Shown piece by piece: positions 27,078 to 36,741 of a DNA stretch of 64,000 nt (its first letter is position 1; every line of letters starts with the position of its first letter). Both the position numbers and the translations under genes were made by a program. The stretch covers positions 124,001 to 188,000 of the forward strand of contig NZ_WFLI01000007.1 in the NCBI RefSeq assembly GCF_009208555.1. Direction: 5' to 3'. This stretch comes from Janthinobacterium violaceinigrum (GTDB lineage Bacteria; Pseudomonadota; Gammaproteobacteria; Burkholderiales; Burkholderiaceae_D). The notes beneath the pieces were generated by a model, which made no database searches, had not been told where the DNA came from, and was given only the letters and a program-made list of their open reading frames with translations.

Positions 27078-27187
27078 GCATGCGCCGCGCGAATCCGCTG
27101 GACTTTTCTATCGTGCGGCATCAGTATCACCTGGCATGATGTTTTTCTAACATGGCACCCCTACTCACCCATCGCGCGGAGGACTAC

Positions 27188-27457
27188 ATGAATTTCATTA
27201 TCTGGATCGTTATTGGCGGCGTCATCGGCTGGCTGGCCAGCATGGTCATGAAAACCGATGCGCAACAAGGCATCTTCCTCAATATCGTCGTCGGCATCGT
27301 GGGGGCCTTCCTGGGCGGCTGGCTGCTGGCGCCCCTGTTCGGCACGGGCACCATCAATAGCGACAACTTCAGCCTGTCCTCGCTGCTCGTTTCCTTCCTG
27401 GGCGCCGTGATCCTGCTGGGCATCGTGAATCTTTTGCGCCGCGGCAAAATACGCTAG
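27188..27457 (+). CDS. GlsB/YeaQ/YmgE stress membrane protein
   Basis: This 89-residue protein of the transglycosylase-associated family has three hydrophobic segments rich in glycine (IVIGGVIGWLASMVM, IVVGIVGAFLGGWLL, LLVSFLGAVILLGIVNLL). Family members are induced by stress and stationary phase in other bacteria; their mechanism is unknown. GGAGGA precedes the ATG at 27188, which decides the start. It stands alone between two terminators. Confidence 0.92.
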   Translation: MNFIIWIVIGGVIGWLASMVMKTDAQQGIFLNIVVGIVGAFLGGWLLAPLFGTGTINSDNFSLSSLLVSFLGAVILLGIVNLLRRGKIR

Positions 27458-27483
27458 ACGGGCAAACGCCCTCCATCACGAAG

Positions 27484-27515
27484 TGGCCGGGCCGCGCCAG
27501 CGCCCGGCCATTTTT
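27484..27515 (+). terminator. Terminator after the GlsB-like gene
   Basis: TGGCCGGGC and GCCCGGCCA form a 9-bp stem with a 9-nt loop, followed by TTTTT. Confidence 0.85.
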
Positions 27516-27658
27516 CATTTCCGCCAAGACAATTGTATGGACAATACCACAGCCGTTGCACGGAAAAATGGGGCCTGGCGGCCGGATTCTTCCCCTGCAC
27601 CACTAAAAATTATGTCATTTAAGCAAGCAAGTGCAAACATGCTGCCCGGAAAATGTGA

Positions 27659-27687
27659 TTGACTAGTGCGAGTTCGATACGGATACT
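27659..27687 (+). promoter_or_regulatory. Sigma70-type promoter for the S46 peptidase
   Basis: TTGACT (27659-27664) is 17 bp from GATACT (27682-27687). This is the best promoter match in the 307-bp gap at 27458-27764, which otherwise holds only the preceding terminator. It gives a leader of about 70 bases. Confidence 0.55.
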
Positions 27688-27764
27688 CTAGGTCGCCCGC
27701 TGAGAAAAAACACTGGGTACACGTTGGTTCCGACTTCCCACCATGTAAAAAGACTAGAACTCGA

Positions 27765-29918
27765 ATGAAAAAATCTTTAATCGCGCTCGCCATCCTGAGC
27801 AACTTCGCACACGCCGACGAAGGCATGTGGATGCCCCAACAGCTGCCACAAGTAGCCAAGGAATTGAAAGCCGCCGGCTTGAAACTGGACCCGACCACCC
27901 TGACCAAACTGACCGAGTTCCCGATGGGCGCCATCGTCAGCCTGGGCGGTTGCTCGGCGTCGTTCGTCTCGCCGCAAGGCCTGGTTGCCACCAACCACCA
28001 CTGCGTCTACAACAGCGTGGCGGTCAATTCGACCAAAGAGCGCGATTTGCTGGCCAACGGTTTCCTGGCCAAGACCTTCGCTGAAGAATTGCCGGCCGCC
28101 CCAGGCAGCCGCATCTTCGTCACCTCGGCCGTGACCAATGTCAGCGACAAGATCATCACCGCCGACGTAGCCAAGCTGCAAGGCAAGGCACGCATCGACG
28201 CGATCGAGAAAAACCAGAAGAAACTGGTCGCCGAATGCGAAAAAGAAGCGGGCTTCCGCTGCACCGTGTCGAGCTACTACGGCGGCCTGGAGTTCTACCT
28301 GATCAAGCAACTGGAAATCCGCGACGTGCGCCTGGTGCACGCGCCTCCGGCCGGCGTGGGCAAGTTCGGCGGCGACACCGACAACTGGATGTGGCCGCGC
28401 CACACGGGCGACTACGGTTTCTACCGCGCCTATGTCAGCAAGGACGGCAAGGCTGCCGACTTCAGCAAGGACAACGTGCCCTACCAGCCAAAACACGTGC
28501 TGAAACTGGCCAAGGATGGCTTGAAAGAAGGCGATTTCGTCATGGCGCTGGGCTACCCTGGCCGCACCAACCGTCACCGCCTGCCATCGGAAGTGGCGTT
28601 CACGTTTGACTGGAACTACCCGGCCTTCGTGAAAGCGTCGGGCGAAACCCTGGCCATCATCGCGCGCGAAACCAAGGACAACAAGGATGTTGCCCTGAAA
28701 TACGCGGGCCAGGTGGCTGGCGTGAACAACTACTACAAGAACCGCCAGGGCATGCTCGATTCGTACGCGGGCAGCGACTTCCTGGCACGCAAGACGGCAG
28801 AACATGAAGCCCTGAAAACCTGGGTCAACGCGAATGCAGCCCGCAAGGCGGAGTTTGCCGGCGACATCGAGCAAGTGGAAAAACTGATCGCCGAGCGCGA
28901 TGCCGACACCAAGCGCGATTTCTTCCTGGGCTACGCACAGCCGCGCCTGCTGAACACGGCACGCAGCCTGTACCGCCTGTCCAACGAAAGCACCAAGGCC
29001 GATACGGAACGCAAGTCCGGCTACCAGTCGCGCGACTTGCCACGCCTGGAAGCGGGCATCACGTCGGTCGAACGCACCTACGATGAAAAAGTCGACAAGG
29101 CGCTGGTACTGAACAGCCTGGCCAAATACGCCGCGCAACCGGCAGCACAGCGCCGCGCCAGCTTCGACGCCGCCATCGGCATCAAGGACGGCATGTCGCA
29201 AGCCGACCTGTCCGCCGCCCTGGACAAACTGTATGCGGGAAGCAAACTGGCCGACAAGGCCGAGCGCGCAGCATGGCTGAAACGCACGCCTGCCGAATTC
29301 CAGGCCAGCAAGGACAGCTTCATCCAGGCAGCCGTTGCCATGTACCCGGATTCGCTGAAAAACGAAGCGGAAGACGAAGAACTGGCCGGCAAGATCCAGC
29401 AAGCCTACGCCAACTACATGAAAGCCAAGATCGCCTTCATGAAGAGCAAGGGCCAAGCCGTCTATCCGGACGCCAACAGCACCCTGCGCGTGACCTTCGG
29501 CCGCGTGGCCGGCCGTGACCATGGCGCCGATGGCACCACCTGGACCGCGTTCACCACCGTCAATGGCGTGGTGGCCAAAGCCACGGGCCAGGGCGAGTTC
29601 AATGCACCGGCCAATCAACTGGCCGCGATCAAAGCCAAGGACTTCGGCAAATTTGTCGATCCGAAGCTGAAAACCGTGCCGGTCGATTACCTGGCGACCC
29701 TGGACATCACCGGCGGCAACTCCGGTTCGGCTGCGCTGAACTCGAAAGGCGAATTCATCGGCCTGGCCTTCGATGGCACCCTGGACTCGATCATTTCCGA
29801 TTGGGACTACAACAAGGCCAACACCCGTTCGATCCAGGTCGACCTGCGCTACATGCTGTGGAACATGAAACACGTCGACCACGCAGACAACCTGCTGAAA
29901 GAAATGGGCGCTGAATAA
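27765..29918 (+). CDS. S46-family dipeptidyl peptidase (DPP7-like)
   Basis: This 717-residue secreted serine peptidase has a signal peptide (MKKSLIALAILSNFAHA). The triad elements visible are the His pair in TNHHC (78-79), Asp in GGDTDNWMWPRHTGDY, and S653 in TGGNSGSAALN. S46 enzymes release dipeptides from oligopeptide amino ends in the periplasm. The residue that sets S1 specificity aligns with G671 (sequence FDGT), as in DPP7 rather than the Arg of DPP11, so hydrophobic P1 preference is inferred. The start is at the signal peptide ATG; upstream frame is leader. Confidence 0.93.
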   Translation: MKKSLIALAILSNFAHADEGMWMPQQLPQVAKELKAAGLKLDPTTLTKLTEFPMGAIVSLGGCSASFVSPQGLVATNHHCVYNSVAVNSTKERDLLANGFLAKTFAEELPAAPGSRIFVTSAVTNVSDKIITADVAKLQGKARIDAIEKNQKKLVAECEKEAGFRCTVSSYYGGLEFYLIKQLEIRDVRLVHAPPAGVGKFGGDTDNWMWPRHTGDYGFYRAYVSKDGKAADFSKDNVPYQPKHVLKLAKDGLKEGDFVMALGYPGRTNRHRLPSEVAFTFDWNYPAFVKASGETLAIIARETKDNKDVALKYAGQVAGVNNYYKNRQGMLDSYAGSDFLARKTAEHEALKTWVNANAARKAEFAGDIEQVEKLIAERDADTKRDFFLGYAQPRLLNTARSLYRLSNESTKADTERKSGYQSRDLPRLEAGITSVERTYDEKVDKALVLNSLAKYAAQPAAQRRASFDAAIGIKDGMSQADLSAALDKLYAGSKLADKAERAAWLKRTPAEFQASKDSFIQAAVAMYPDSLKNEAEDEELAGKIQQAYANYMKAKIAFMKSKGQAVYPDANSTLRVTFGRVAGRDHGADGTTWTAFTTVNGVVAKATGQGEFNAPANQLAAIKAKDFGKFVDPKLKTVPVDYLATLDITGGNSGSAALNSKGEFIGLAFDGTLDSIISDWDYNKANTRSIQVDLRYMLWNMKHVDHADNLLKEMGAE

Positions 29919-29956
29919 CAAAAAGCAATAACCCGGTAACGGGCGCTTGTCACCTG

Positions 29957-29984
29957 AGCCACTCCTGCGGGAGTGGCTTTTTTT
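29957..29984 (+). terminator. Terminator after the S46 peptidase
   Basis: AGCCACTCC and GGAGTGGCT form a 9-bp stem with a 4-nt loop, followed by seven T. Confidence 0.9.
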
Positions 29985-29987
29985 CGT

Positions 29988-30557
29988 CTAGCGCCGGACC
30001 TTTGAAAACCGGTAAGGCACGGCTTGCTCCGCGCCAAACACCTGCCCCCGGCCGCTTCCCAGCGGCAGCATCACGCGCCGCCCCTGCTGCTGCAGCAAGG
30101 CCAGGTCGGCGCCGGGAAAACGCTGCGCCAGCAAGGCATAAGCTTGCCGCTCGACGGGGGCGGCAAGGATCACGATGCGGTAGTCGCTATCGCCAAAGTC
30201 CAGCAGCAGCGCGGCAACCTCGTCCGGCCCCGGCAACGCCGTGATGCGCAGGCGCGCGCTGCCCTTGACGAGTTCGAAGGCTGACCACAGGGGCAAGGTG
30301 CGCTGCGTGGCGCCGATCTGCAGCAGCGGCGCGTGGTGCGCATACGCCGACGTCAGCACGATGTCAGGCCGCTCTTCCGGCACGGCCCCATCGACGGCCA
30401 GCAGCCAACCCCGGTAGCGTATCAGCGCGCCCTGCGCGGTAGCCGTGACGGACCCGCCCTGCGCCACGGGCGCCTTGCCCGCAGGCAAGCGCAACGGCGC
30501 CGCCTGTGCCGCCAGGCAAGCCCACCACACCAGCGCCGCCATCGCTGCCTTGCCCAT
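29988..30557 (-). CDS. Secreted protein of unknown function
   Basis: This 189-residue protein has a signal peptide (MGKAAMAALVWWACLAAQA). The mature part alternates short beta-like stretches. ALIRYRGWLLAVDG, RPDIVLTSAYAHHAP and TALPGPDEVAALLLDFG recall the spacing of UlaG-like metallo-beta-lactamase folds, but the metal-binding HxHxDH motif is absent (SAYAHHAP stands there). It may be a degenerate member of that fold; this is speculative. It has no operon partner and is convergent with the S46 gene. Confidence 0.65.
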   Translation of the reverse strand: MGKAAMAALVWWACLAAQAAPLRLPAGKAPVAQGGSVTATAQGALIRYRGWLLAVDGAVPEERPDIVLTSAYAHHAPLLQIGATQRTLPLWSAFELVKGSARLRITALPGPDEVAALLLDFGDSDYRIVILAAPVERQAYALLAQRFPGADLALLQQQGRRVMLPLGSGRGQVFGAEQAVPYRFSKVRR

Positions 30558-30706
30558 GCCGCCTCCCTTGCGCGTGAAACGTATTCATAACACAAGTCCC
30601 GCACTTGCCTGCTGCGGCGCCTCAAGGCAGGAGCGCCGGTGCTACAATTGGCCCCTAGCGGGCGTACTTACCCAGCGCGCCTTCCCCCTCCCAGACTCAG
30701 ACCGCT

Positions 30707-32395
30707 ATGCCACCAGACTTGCGCACGACCTACGAACTCGGTAACCACAACCAGACCACGACCTGGCTGGAATGCATCACTTTCTACAAAGATCTCGCCG
30801 CACGCTATCCGCAAGTGCTGCATTTCGAACAGATCGGCCTGTCCGACTCGGGCGTGCCCATCCACGCTGGCGTCGTCAGCGCGGACGGCGTCTTCGACCG
30901 CGAGCAGATCAAGCGCGCGGGCCGCACCGTGTTCTTCAACAATAACGGCATCCACCCAGGCGAACCGGAAGGCATCGACGCCTGCATGGCCATCGTGCGC
31001 GACCTCTGCACGCAGCCCGAACGCCTGGCGGCGCTGGGCAGCACCGTGCTGCTGTTCATCCCGATCTACAACGTCGATGGCAGCCTGAACCGTGCCAACT
31101 CGTCGCGCGTGAACCAGGATGGCCCGGAGCAATTCGGTTTCCGCGGCAATAGCCGCCACCTGGACCTGAACCGCGATTTCATCAAGTGCGACAGCCTGAA
31201 CGCGCAAGTGTTCAACCGCCTGCTGGCCAGCTGGGACCCGGACGTGATGGTCGACACGCACACGTCCAACGGCGCCGACTACCCGTATACGATGACCCTG
31301 ATCCACACGCAGACGGATAAGCTGGGCAATGGCCTGGGTCCCTTCCTGCAAGACACCATGCTGCCGCACATCTTTGCGCAAATGGAACAGGCGGGCTGGC
31401 CCACCTGCCCGTACGTGAATCCCGTCAAGGACAGCCCCGACCACGGCATCGCCGAATTCCTCGAAGTGCCCCGTTTCTCGACGGGTTTTGCGGCCTTGCA
31501 TCACGTCATCGGTTTCATGCCGGAAACGCACATGCTGAAACCGTTTGCCGACCGCTACGCCTCCATGCGCGCCCTGCTCGACATCACCATGGCGTTCACG
31601 GTCCAACATGGCGAACAGATCAAGCAGCTGCGCGCGCAAGCGAAAGCGGCAGGACGCACGCAAGCCGCATGGCCCATCCACTGGGCCATGAACGAAGAGC
31701 AACCGTCGACCTTCCCTTTCAAGGGCTATGCGGCCCAGTACACGCCAAGCATCCTCGGCAACTACCAGCGCCTGTCCTACGACCGCTCGCAGCCGTGGGA
31801 GCGCGACATCGCCTACTACAACCGCTTCGATGCGGACGTCACCGTGGACGCGCCGAAAGCCTATATCGTGCCGCAGGCATGGCGCGAAGTCATCGAGCGC
31901 CTGCGCTGGAATGGCGTGGAAATGCACCGCATCACCGCCGAACAGACCGTAACGGCGCGCTACTACCACATCCATAACGTGGGCACCCGCGCGACCGCCT
32001 ACGAAGGCCACATGTTCCACGACACGGTGGACGTGGAAGCGCGCACGGGCCAGTTCACCGTGCAGGCGGGCGACTATGTGGTCAGCCTGGACCAGGACAA
32101 TGCGCGCTACGCCGTGGAAACCCTGGAACCCGAGGCGCACGACAGCTTCTTCCGCTGGGGCTTCTTCAACAGCGTGCTGGAAAAGAAGGAAGCGTTTTCC
32201 GATTACGTGTTCGAAGACATGGCATCCGAACTGCTGCGCGACGAGCCGGCCCTGGCCGCCAAGTTTGCCGACTGGAAAGCGGCGAATCCGGCCTTGCTGA
32301 GCAATCAGGAAGCCGTGCTGAATTTCATCTTTGCACACTGCCAGCGCTTTGCCGAACCGGAATGGCGTCGATATCCCGTGATTGCCCTCATGTAA
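30707..32395 (+). CDS. M14-family zinc carboxypeptidase-like enzyme
   Basis: This 562-residue protein shows the M14 zinc motif HPGEPE near residues 84-89, an Arg/Asn substrate site (HLDLNRDFIK), and the DTHTSNG stretch carrying the third zinc ligand. A carboxy part of about 250 residues follows the catalytic domain. No signal peptide is seen, so it should be cytoplasmic. It probably trims or opens peptide or amide bonds; the substrate is unknown. Together with the S46 and S9 enzymes it adds to a peptide-using theme. Confidence 0.88.
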   Translation: MPPDLRTTYELGNHNQTTTWLECITFYKDLAARYPQVLHFEQIGLSDSGVPIHAGVVSADGVFDREQIKRAGRTVFFNNNGIHPGEPEGIDACMAIVRDLCTQPERLAALGSTVLLFIPIYNVDGSLNRANSSRVNQDGPEQFGFRGNSRHLDLNRDFIKCDSLNAQVFNRLLASWDPDVMVDTHTSNGADYPYTMTLIHTQTDKLGNGLGPFLQDTMLPHIFAQMEQAGWPTCPYVNPVKDSPDHGIAEFLEVPRFSTGFAALHHVIGFMPETHMLKPFADRYASMRALLDITMAFTVQHGEQIKQLRAQAKAAGRTQAAWPIHWAMNEEQPSTFPFKGYAAQYTPSILGNYQRLSYDRSQPWERDIAYYNRFDADVTVDAPKAYIVPQAWREVIERLRWNGVEMHRITAEQTVTARYYHIHNVGTRATAYEGHMFHDTVDVEARTGQFTVQAGDYVVSLDQDNARYAVETLEPEAHDSFFRWGFFNSVLEKKEAFSDYVFEDMASELLRDEPALAAKFADWKAANPALLSNQEAVLNFIFAHCQRFAEPEWRRYPVIALM

Positions 32396-32485
32396 CTCGG
32401 GGCTGTAGCGAATGCAACATCCTGGCGCCGCATCGGAGACCCCGGTGCGGCGCCTCTTTCTGTGCTCTACCCACAAGGTAATCCC

Positions 32486-34639
32486 ATGCACTACGCACTG
32501 AACCTGCGCACCTTTATTTACAGCCATTATTTTTACCTGGGCTTGCGCGTGGCCATCGGTCTCGTCGGCCTGGCCTTGCTGACCCAGGAAATCAGCGACA
32601 GCAATACCGCCATGACGGTGTGCATCGGCGCCCTGTGCACGACCCTGATGGACATGCCCAGCCCCCTGCGCCACAAGTTCAACGAAATGCTGGCCTCCGT
32701 GCTGCTGTGCAGTGCCGTCACCCTGCTGATCAGCCTGTGCGGCCCCGTGCACTGGCTGCTGCTGACGGTACTCGTACTGGTCAGTTTCCTCGCCAGCATG
32801 ATGGTGGTGTACGGCAAGAAATCGATGCCCTTGCAACTGGCCGCCCTGTTCATCATGACCATGTCGATGGAGCACCAGATGACGTGGCAGCAATCGTTTC
32901 ACCACGCGGGCCTGTTCATGCTGGGGGGATTGATATATCTGGCCTATGCCATGGCCATCGCCTGGGTCTTGCGCCACCGCATCAAGCAGCAAGTGCTGGC
33001 CGAAGCCCTGTTCGAACTGGCCGCCTACATCGACATCAAGGCCGATTTCTACGACACGCGTTTTAACCTGACGGAGCAGTTCAACAAACTGGTGCGCCAC
33101 CAAAGCATCCTGGCCGACCGCCAGCAGGCGTCGCGCGACTTGATCTTGCGCAGCCACAAGAACAGCAAGGATGCCATCGTCGTGCAGGTGCACGTATGCA
33201 TGCTGGATCTGTATGAGCTGATCCTCTCCACGCACACGGATTACGCGCTGCTGCGCCAGCACCTGACCGACTCCGACGTGCTCAAATCCCTGCACGACCT
33301 CGCCTACAAGGCGGCGCGCGATATCGAATCCGTGGCGTATGCCGTCACGCGCAAGCGCGCCTCGTATGCGCAGATCAGCTACGACAAGGAATGGTCCGAC
33401 ATCGAGGGAGAAATTGCCCGCCTGCATGCGAAAGGCGACAGCGCGCAGGAAGCGCTGGCCACCTTGCGCGCGCAGCGCAACAAGATCCGCGCCATTTTGA
33501 AAATGATCGCGGACTTGCATCTGGCCAGCCAGAAAGTCTATGACAACGTGCCGTTCTGGAGCGGCGCGGACATGGCGCCCTTCCTGTCGCAGCAAAAATA
33601 CGAGCTGAAGACCCTGCTGTCGAACCTGCGTCTGGAGTCGCCCGTGTTCCGCTTCGCCCTGCGCGTATCGATGGCCATTTCCGTGGGATTGGCCATCGGC
33701 CACTGGCTGCCGTATGCGGCGCACAGCTACTGGATCGTGCTGACCATCGTCATCATTTTGCGCCCCACGTTCAGCATGACGCGCCAGCGCCGCGCCGACC
33801 GCATCATCGGCACCATCATCGGCTGCGTCATCACGGCCATCGTGATCCGCTTCGTGCACAGCAATATCGTGCTGATGGCCATCCTGTTCCTGTCCATCGT
33901 GGCCACGCCCACCTTCATCTACTTGCGCTACCGCTACACGGCCATCGCCGTCAGCCTGATGATCCTGCTGCAAATGCACCTGGTGGCGCCCAGCAACCCA
34001 AACCTCGTCAGCGAGCGCCTGATCGATACCCTGATCGGCGCGGCAGTGGCGACCGTGTTCAGCTTCGTGCTGGCCAATTGGGAATACCAGAGCCTGCCAC
34101 GGCTCGTACGCCAGGTGCTGAATGTGAACTTGAGCTATATGCAGGCCAGCTTCGAGCTGCTGCAGGGGAAATGTTTCGATGACTTCGCCTACCGCATCGA
34201 ACGCAAGCGCCTGATGGACAGCCTGGCAGCGCTCAGCTCGGCACTGGTGCGCATGCTCGACGAACCGGCCAGCAAGCAGCGGGCCGTGGAAGACATCAAC
34301 CTGTTCATCGTGCAAAATTACTTGCTGGTCGCCCACGTGGCGGCCCTGCGTTCGATCCTGGGGCGCCATGCCAGCCAGCTGCCTGTCGCCCCCGTCAACG
34401 CCTTGCTCAGCCACAGCCATACGCAAGTGTGTTTGACCCTGTCGCGCGCGCTGGAGCAGCTCGACAACAAGGCTGCCATCAGCGCGCCGCTGGCCGCCCC
34501 AGCCGCGCCGCCGGCCAGCGACGTGGCCTGGTCGGGCTGGCCGCTGGTCCAGAGACGCATCCGATTGTTGCAGGCCGATGCGGACAAGATCGTGATACAT
34601 AGCGCGGCGATCGTACATATTGTGGCACCGCGCGCCTGA
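32486..34639 (+). CDS. FUSC-family membrane transporter (YccS/AaeB-like)
   Basis: This 717-residue protein has two clusters of about six membrane helices (residues about 15-165 and 395-540) separated by a cytoplasmic region, the fusaric-acid-resistance layout. Relatives export aromatic acids. The ATG at 32486 has AAGGT upstream and is preferred over a GTG eight codons earlier. No HlyD-like membrane-fusion partner is adjacent, so it fits the stand-alone YccS group. Its stop codon lies inside the left end of a family A repeat. Confidence 0.88.
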   Translation: MHYALNLRTFIYSHYFYLGLRVAIGLVGLALLTQEISDSNTAMTVCIGALCTTLMDMPSPLRHKFNEMLASVLLCSAVTLLISLCGPVHWLLLTVLVLVSFLASMMVVYGKKSMPLQLAALFIMTMSMEHQMTWQQSFHHAGLFMLGGLIYLAYAMAIAWVLRHRIKQQVLAEALFELAAYIDIKADFYDTRFNLTEQFNKLVRHQSILADRQQASRDLILRSHKNSKDAIVVQVHVCMLDLYELILSTHTDYALLRQHLTDSDVLKSLHDLAYKAARDIESVAYAVTRKRASYAQISYDKEWSDIEGEIARLHAKGDSAQEALATLRAQRNKIRAILKMIADLHLASQKVYDNVPFWSGADMAPFLSQQKYELKTLLSNLRLESPVFRFALRVSMAISVGLAIGHWLPYAAHSYWIVLTIVIILRPTFSMTRQRRADRIIGTIIGCVITAIVIRFVHSNIVLMAILFLSIVATPTFIYLRYRYTAIAVSLMILLQMHLVAPSNPNLVSERLIDTLIGAAVATVFSFVLANWEYQSLPRLVRQVLNVNLSYMQASFELLQGKCFDDFAYRIERKRLMDSLAALSSALVRMLDEPASKQRAVEDINLFIVQNYLLVAHVAALRSILGRHASQLPVAPVNALLSHSHTQVCLTLSRALEQLDNKAAISAPLAAPAAPPASDVAWSGWPLVQRRIRLLQADADKIVIHSAAIVHIVAPRA

Positions 34640-34724
34640 CAAAAAGTCCATGGCGTTGTTGCCGCGCCTCGTCGTACATTCGTACTGCCTTCGGCACGGC
34701 GCCTAGCCCTGAACATTTTGTCAG
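34636..34724. repeat. Hairpin repeat family A, copy 2
   Basis: This 89-bp element starts CTGACAAAAAGT and ends ACATTTTGTCAG, inverted at 11 of 12 positions. It shares CCTCGTCGTAC, ATTCGTACTGCCTTCGGCA and GGCGCCT with the copy at 26317-26406. It lies between two convergent genes and supplies the FUSC stop codon. Confidence 0.82.
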
Positions 34725-34737
34725 CCGCGTTATCCAG

Positions 34738-34762
34738 GGTGGCCTGCCTGCGGCAGGCCACC
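34738..34762. terminator. Perfect hairpin at the 3' end of the S9 gene
   Basis: GGTGGCCTGCC and GGCAGGCCACC form an uninterrupted 11-bp stem with a TGC loop, five bases beyond the S9 peptidase stop. There is no T-run on the minus strand, so it may protect the mRNA end rather than terminate alone. Confidence 0.6.
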
Positions 34763-34767
34763 AATGA

Positions 34768-36717
34768 CTACTTCAGATACCGTTCAAACCAGCCGACGGT
34801 ACGCTGCTGCAAGTCGCGCTGATGCTCGGGCTTGCGGAAGGAATGACCTTCGCCATCGTAGATGAACAGGCTGGACGGCACGCCCATGGCACGCAAGCCG
34901 TGCCAGAATTCCAGCGACTGGGCGGCCGGCGTTTCCACGTCGCGCTCACCCACGTAGATCAGGGTCGGCGTCTTTGCCGCCTTGATCGATTCGATGGGCG
35001 ACGCCTTGCGGTAGACGGCCGGGTTGTCATACGCGGACGCGCCGAAGAACGGGATCATCCACTGGTTGATGCCGTTCTGGCCGTAATAGCTGATCCAGTT
35101 CGACACGCCCGCGCCCGCCACGGCCGCCTTGAAACGGTCGCTGTGCGTGACGCCCCACATGGTCATGAAACCGCCATACGAATGGCCGATCAGGCCCAGG
35201 CGCTGGCCGTCGACGGGCGCCACTTTTTCCACCGCATTGATGCCGGCCAGGATGTCGCGCCAGTCGCCGCCGCCAAAGTCGGCCATGTTGGCACGCGTAA
35301 ATGCCTGGCCCTGGCCGAAGCTGCCGCGGGGATTGGGCAGGAAGACGAAATAGCCTTTTTGCGTCAATTCGCGGATCAGGGTGCTTGCCGCCACATAACG
35401 GGGCGAGGCCGCGGCGCCGGGCCCGCCATGCACGTTGACGATCATCGGGTAGCGCTTGCCGGCCTCCACCGACAACGGTCCCAGCAGCCAGCCTTGCACC
35501 TTGTATTGTTCGTTGTTCCAGCCCACGTTTTGCACCGTCAGCTGCGGCGCAAAACCGTCATTATCGCGCGTGATTTTTTTCAGCTGGCCCACCGGTCCCG
35601 CCACCAGGTAGCTGGCGTGCGTAAAGTCTTCCTGCGCGGCAGCGGCGTGCCGGCCATCGGCGCTGAATGACAAGCGGCCGTCGCTGCCGCTGCTGCTGAG
35701 CTCACCGAGCATCACCGGCTGGGCCGGACCGGCTTGCGCATCGACAGGCACCAGCGCCAGCTGGGAATCGATCAGTGCGGTCGCCAGCAAGCCGGCGCCG
35801 CGCCAGACGACGCCATTGAAGGTGCCGCGATAGTCTGGCGTGAGATTGCGCGGCGTGCCGCCGGCCAGGGGGACCGTGTACAGGTCGCCGCCGATGGAGC
35901 CGAAATCGCTCATCAGGCCGCCGATGAAGACCACCGTCTTGCCGTCCGGCGAGACCGAGGGCAGGTTCAGCTGCATGGCCGGCGACGCGATCACGCGCAG
36001 CGCGCCCGTGGCCCCATCAATATGGCTGAGCTTGGCAACCCACCAGTTGCTGTCGCCATTGCCCTGCGCGCTCGTGGCAACAAAGCCACGGCCATCGGGC
36101 GTCCAGTTGTATTCATACACATAGGTATCGCTGGGCGACAGCAGACGCGGCTCACCGCCGCTGACAGGCACGACGGCGATGCGCTGGGCATCGTCTTCGC
36201 TGCCCACTTCGCCCACCTGACGCGCGCCCGCCTCGACGGCGCCGGCCAGCTTGCGCGCGCCCACCGTCGCGAGCAGGGCCAGCTGCTTGCCATCGGGCGA
36301 CCAGCGCGCCGTACTGGCCACACCTTTGATGCTCGTCAATATCTGGGCTTGCGCCTGTGTCATCGTGGCCAGGTACAGATGCGCCATGCCCGCCTTGGCA
36401 TCGTAGCCAACAAAGGCCAGCTGCCTGCCGTCCGGCGACCAGCTGGGCTTGTCGTACGAGCACACGGCGCAAGGGTCGAATTGCTGGACGATGGCGCCGT
36501 TGGCAGCGTCGCGCACGACGATGGCCGCATGCGGGCGCTGCGGCTGTTCACCGGCCTTGCTCGACTCGATGGCGGCAATGCGCTGGCCATTGGCCGACAG
36601 GGCAACGGCGCGGTAGTCGCGCAACGCCGGCTCGGCTGCAGGAGCAGCGTGCGCCGTGGTGCCCAGAAGGCTGCTTGCCAGCAAGCCGCATGCGGCCAGA
36701 TCAGTTATTTTCATCAT
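34768..36717 (-). CDS. S9-family prolyl oligopeptidase-like peptidase
   Basis: This 649-residue secreted protein has a signal peptide (to about residue 25), a beta-propeller of TolB/WD40-like repeats (about 35-390; SWSPDGRQLAF and RWSPDGKQLAL are typical blades) and an alpha/beta-hydrolase domain with the nucleophile in GHSYGGFMTM. It should cleave short peptides in the periplasm, like acylaminoacyl- or dipeptidyl-peptidases of S9. Two ATG codons lie side by side at the start. Confidence 0.92.
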   Translation of the reverse strand: MMKITDLAACGLLASSLLGTTAHAAPAAEPALRDYRAVALSANGQRIAAIESSKAGEQPQRPHAAIVVRDAANGAIVQQFDPCAVCSYDKPSWSPDGRQLAFVGYDAKAGMAHLYLATMTQAQAQILTSIKGVASTARWSPDGKQLALLATVGARKLAGAVEAGARQVGEVGSEDDAQRIAVVPVSGGEPRLLSPSDTYVYEYNWTPDGRGFVATSAQGNGDSNWWVAKLSHIDGATGALRVIASPAMQLNLPSVSPDGKTVVFIGGLMSDFGSIGGDLYTVPLAGGTPRNLTPDYRGTFNGVVWRGAGLLATALIDSQLALVPVDAQAGPAQPVMLGELSSSGSDGRLSFSADGRHAAAAQEDFTHASYLVAGPVGQLKKITRDNDGFAPQLTVQNVGWNNEQYKVQGWLLGPLSVEAGKRYPMIVNVHGGPGAAASPRYVAASTLIRELTQKGYFVFLPNPRGSFGQGQAFTRANMADFGGGDWRDILAGINAVEKVAPVDGQRLGLIGHSYGGFMTMWGVTHSDRFKAAVAGAGVSNWISYYGQNGINQWMIPFFGASAYDNPAVYRKASPIESIKAAKTPTLIYVGERDVETPAAQSLEFWHGLRAMGVPSSLFIYDGEGHSFRKPEHQRDLQQRTVGWFERYLK

Positions 36718-36741
36718 GTAAATTCCAGTTAAGAATAAAAA

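Noticed and set aside
30668-34651. A 1327-codon minus-strand open frame opposite the M14 and FUSC genes
   Set aside because: It crosses two clear plus-strand genes, has no recognisable domain and has antisense-like composition.
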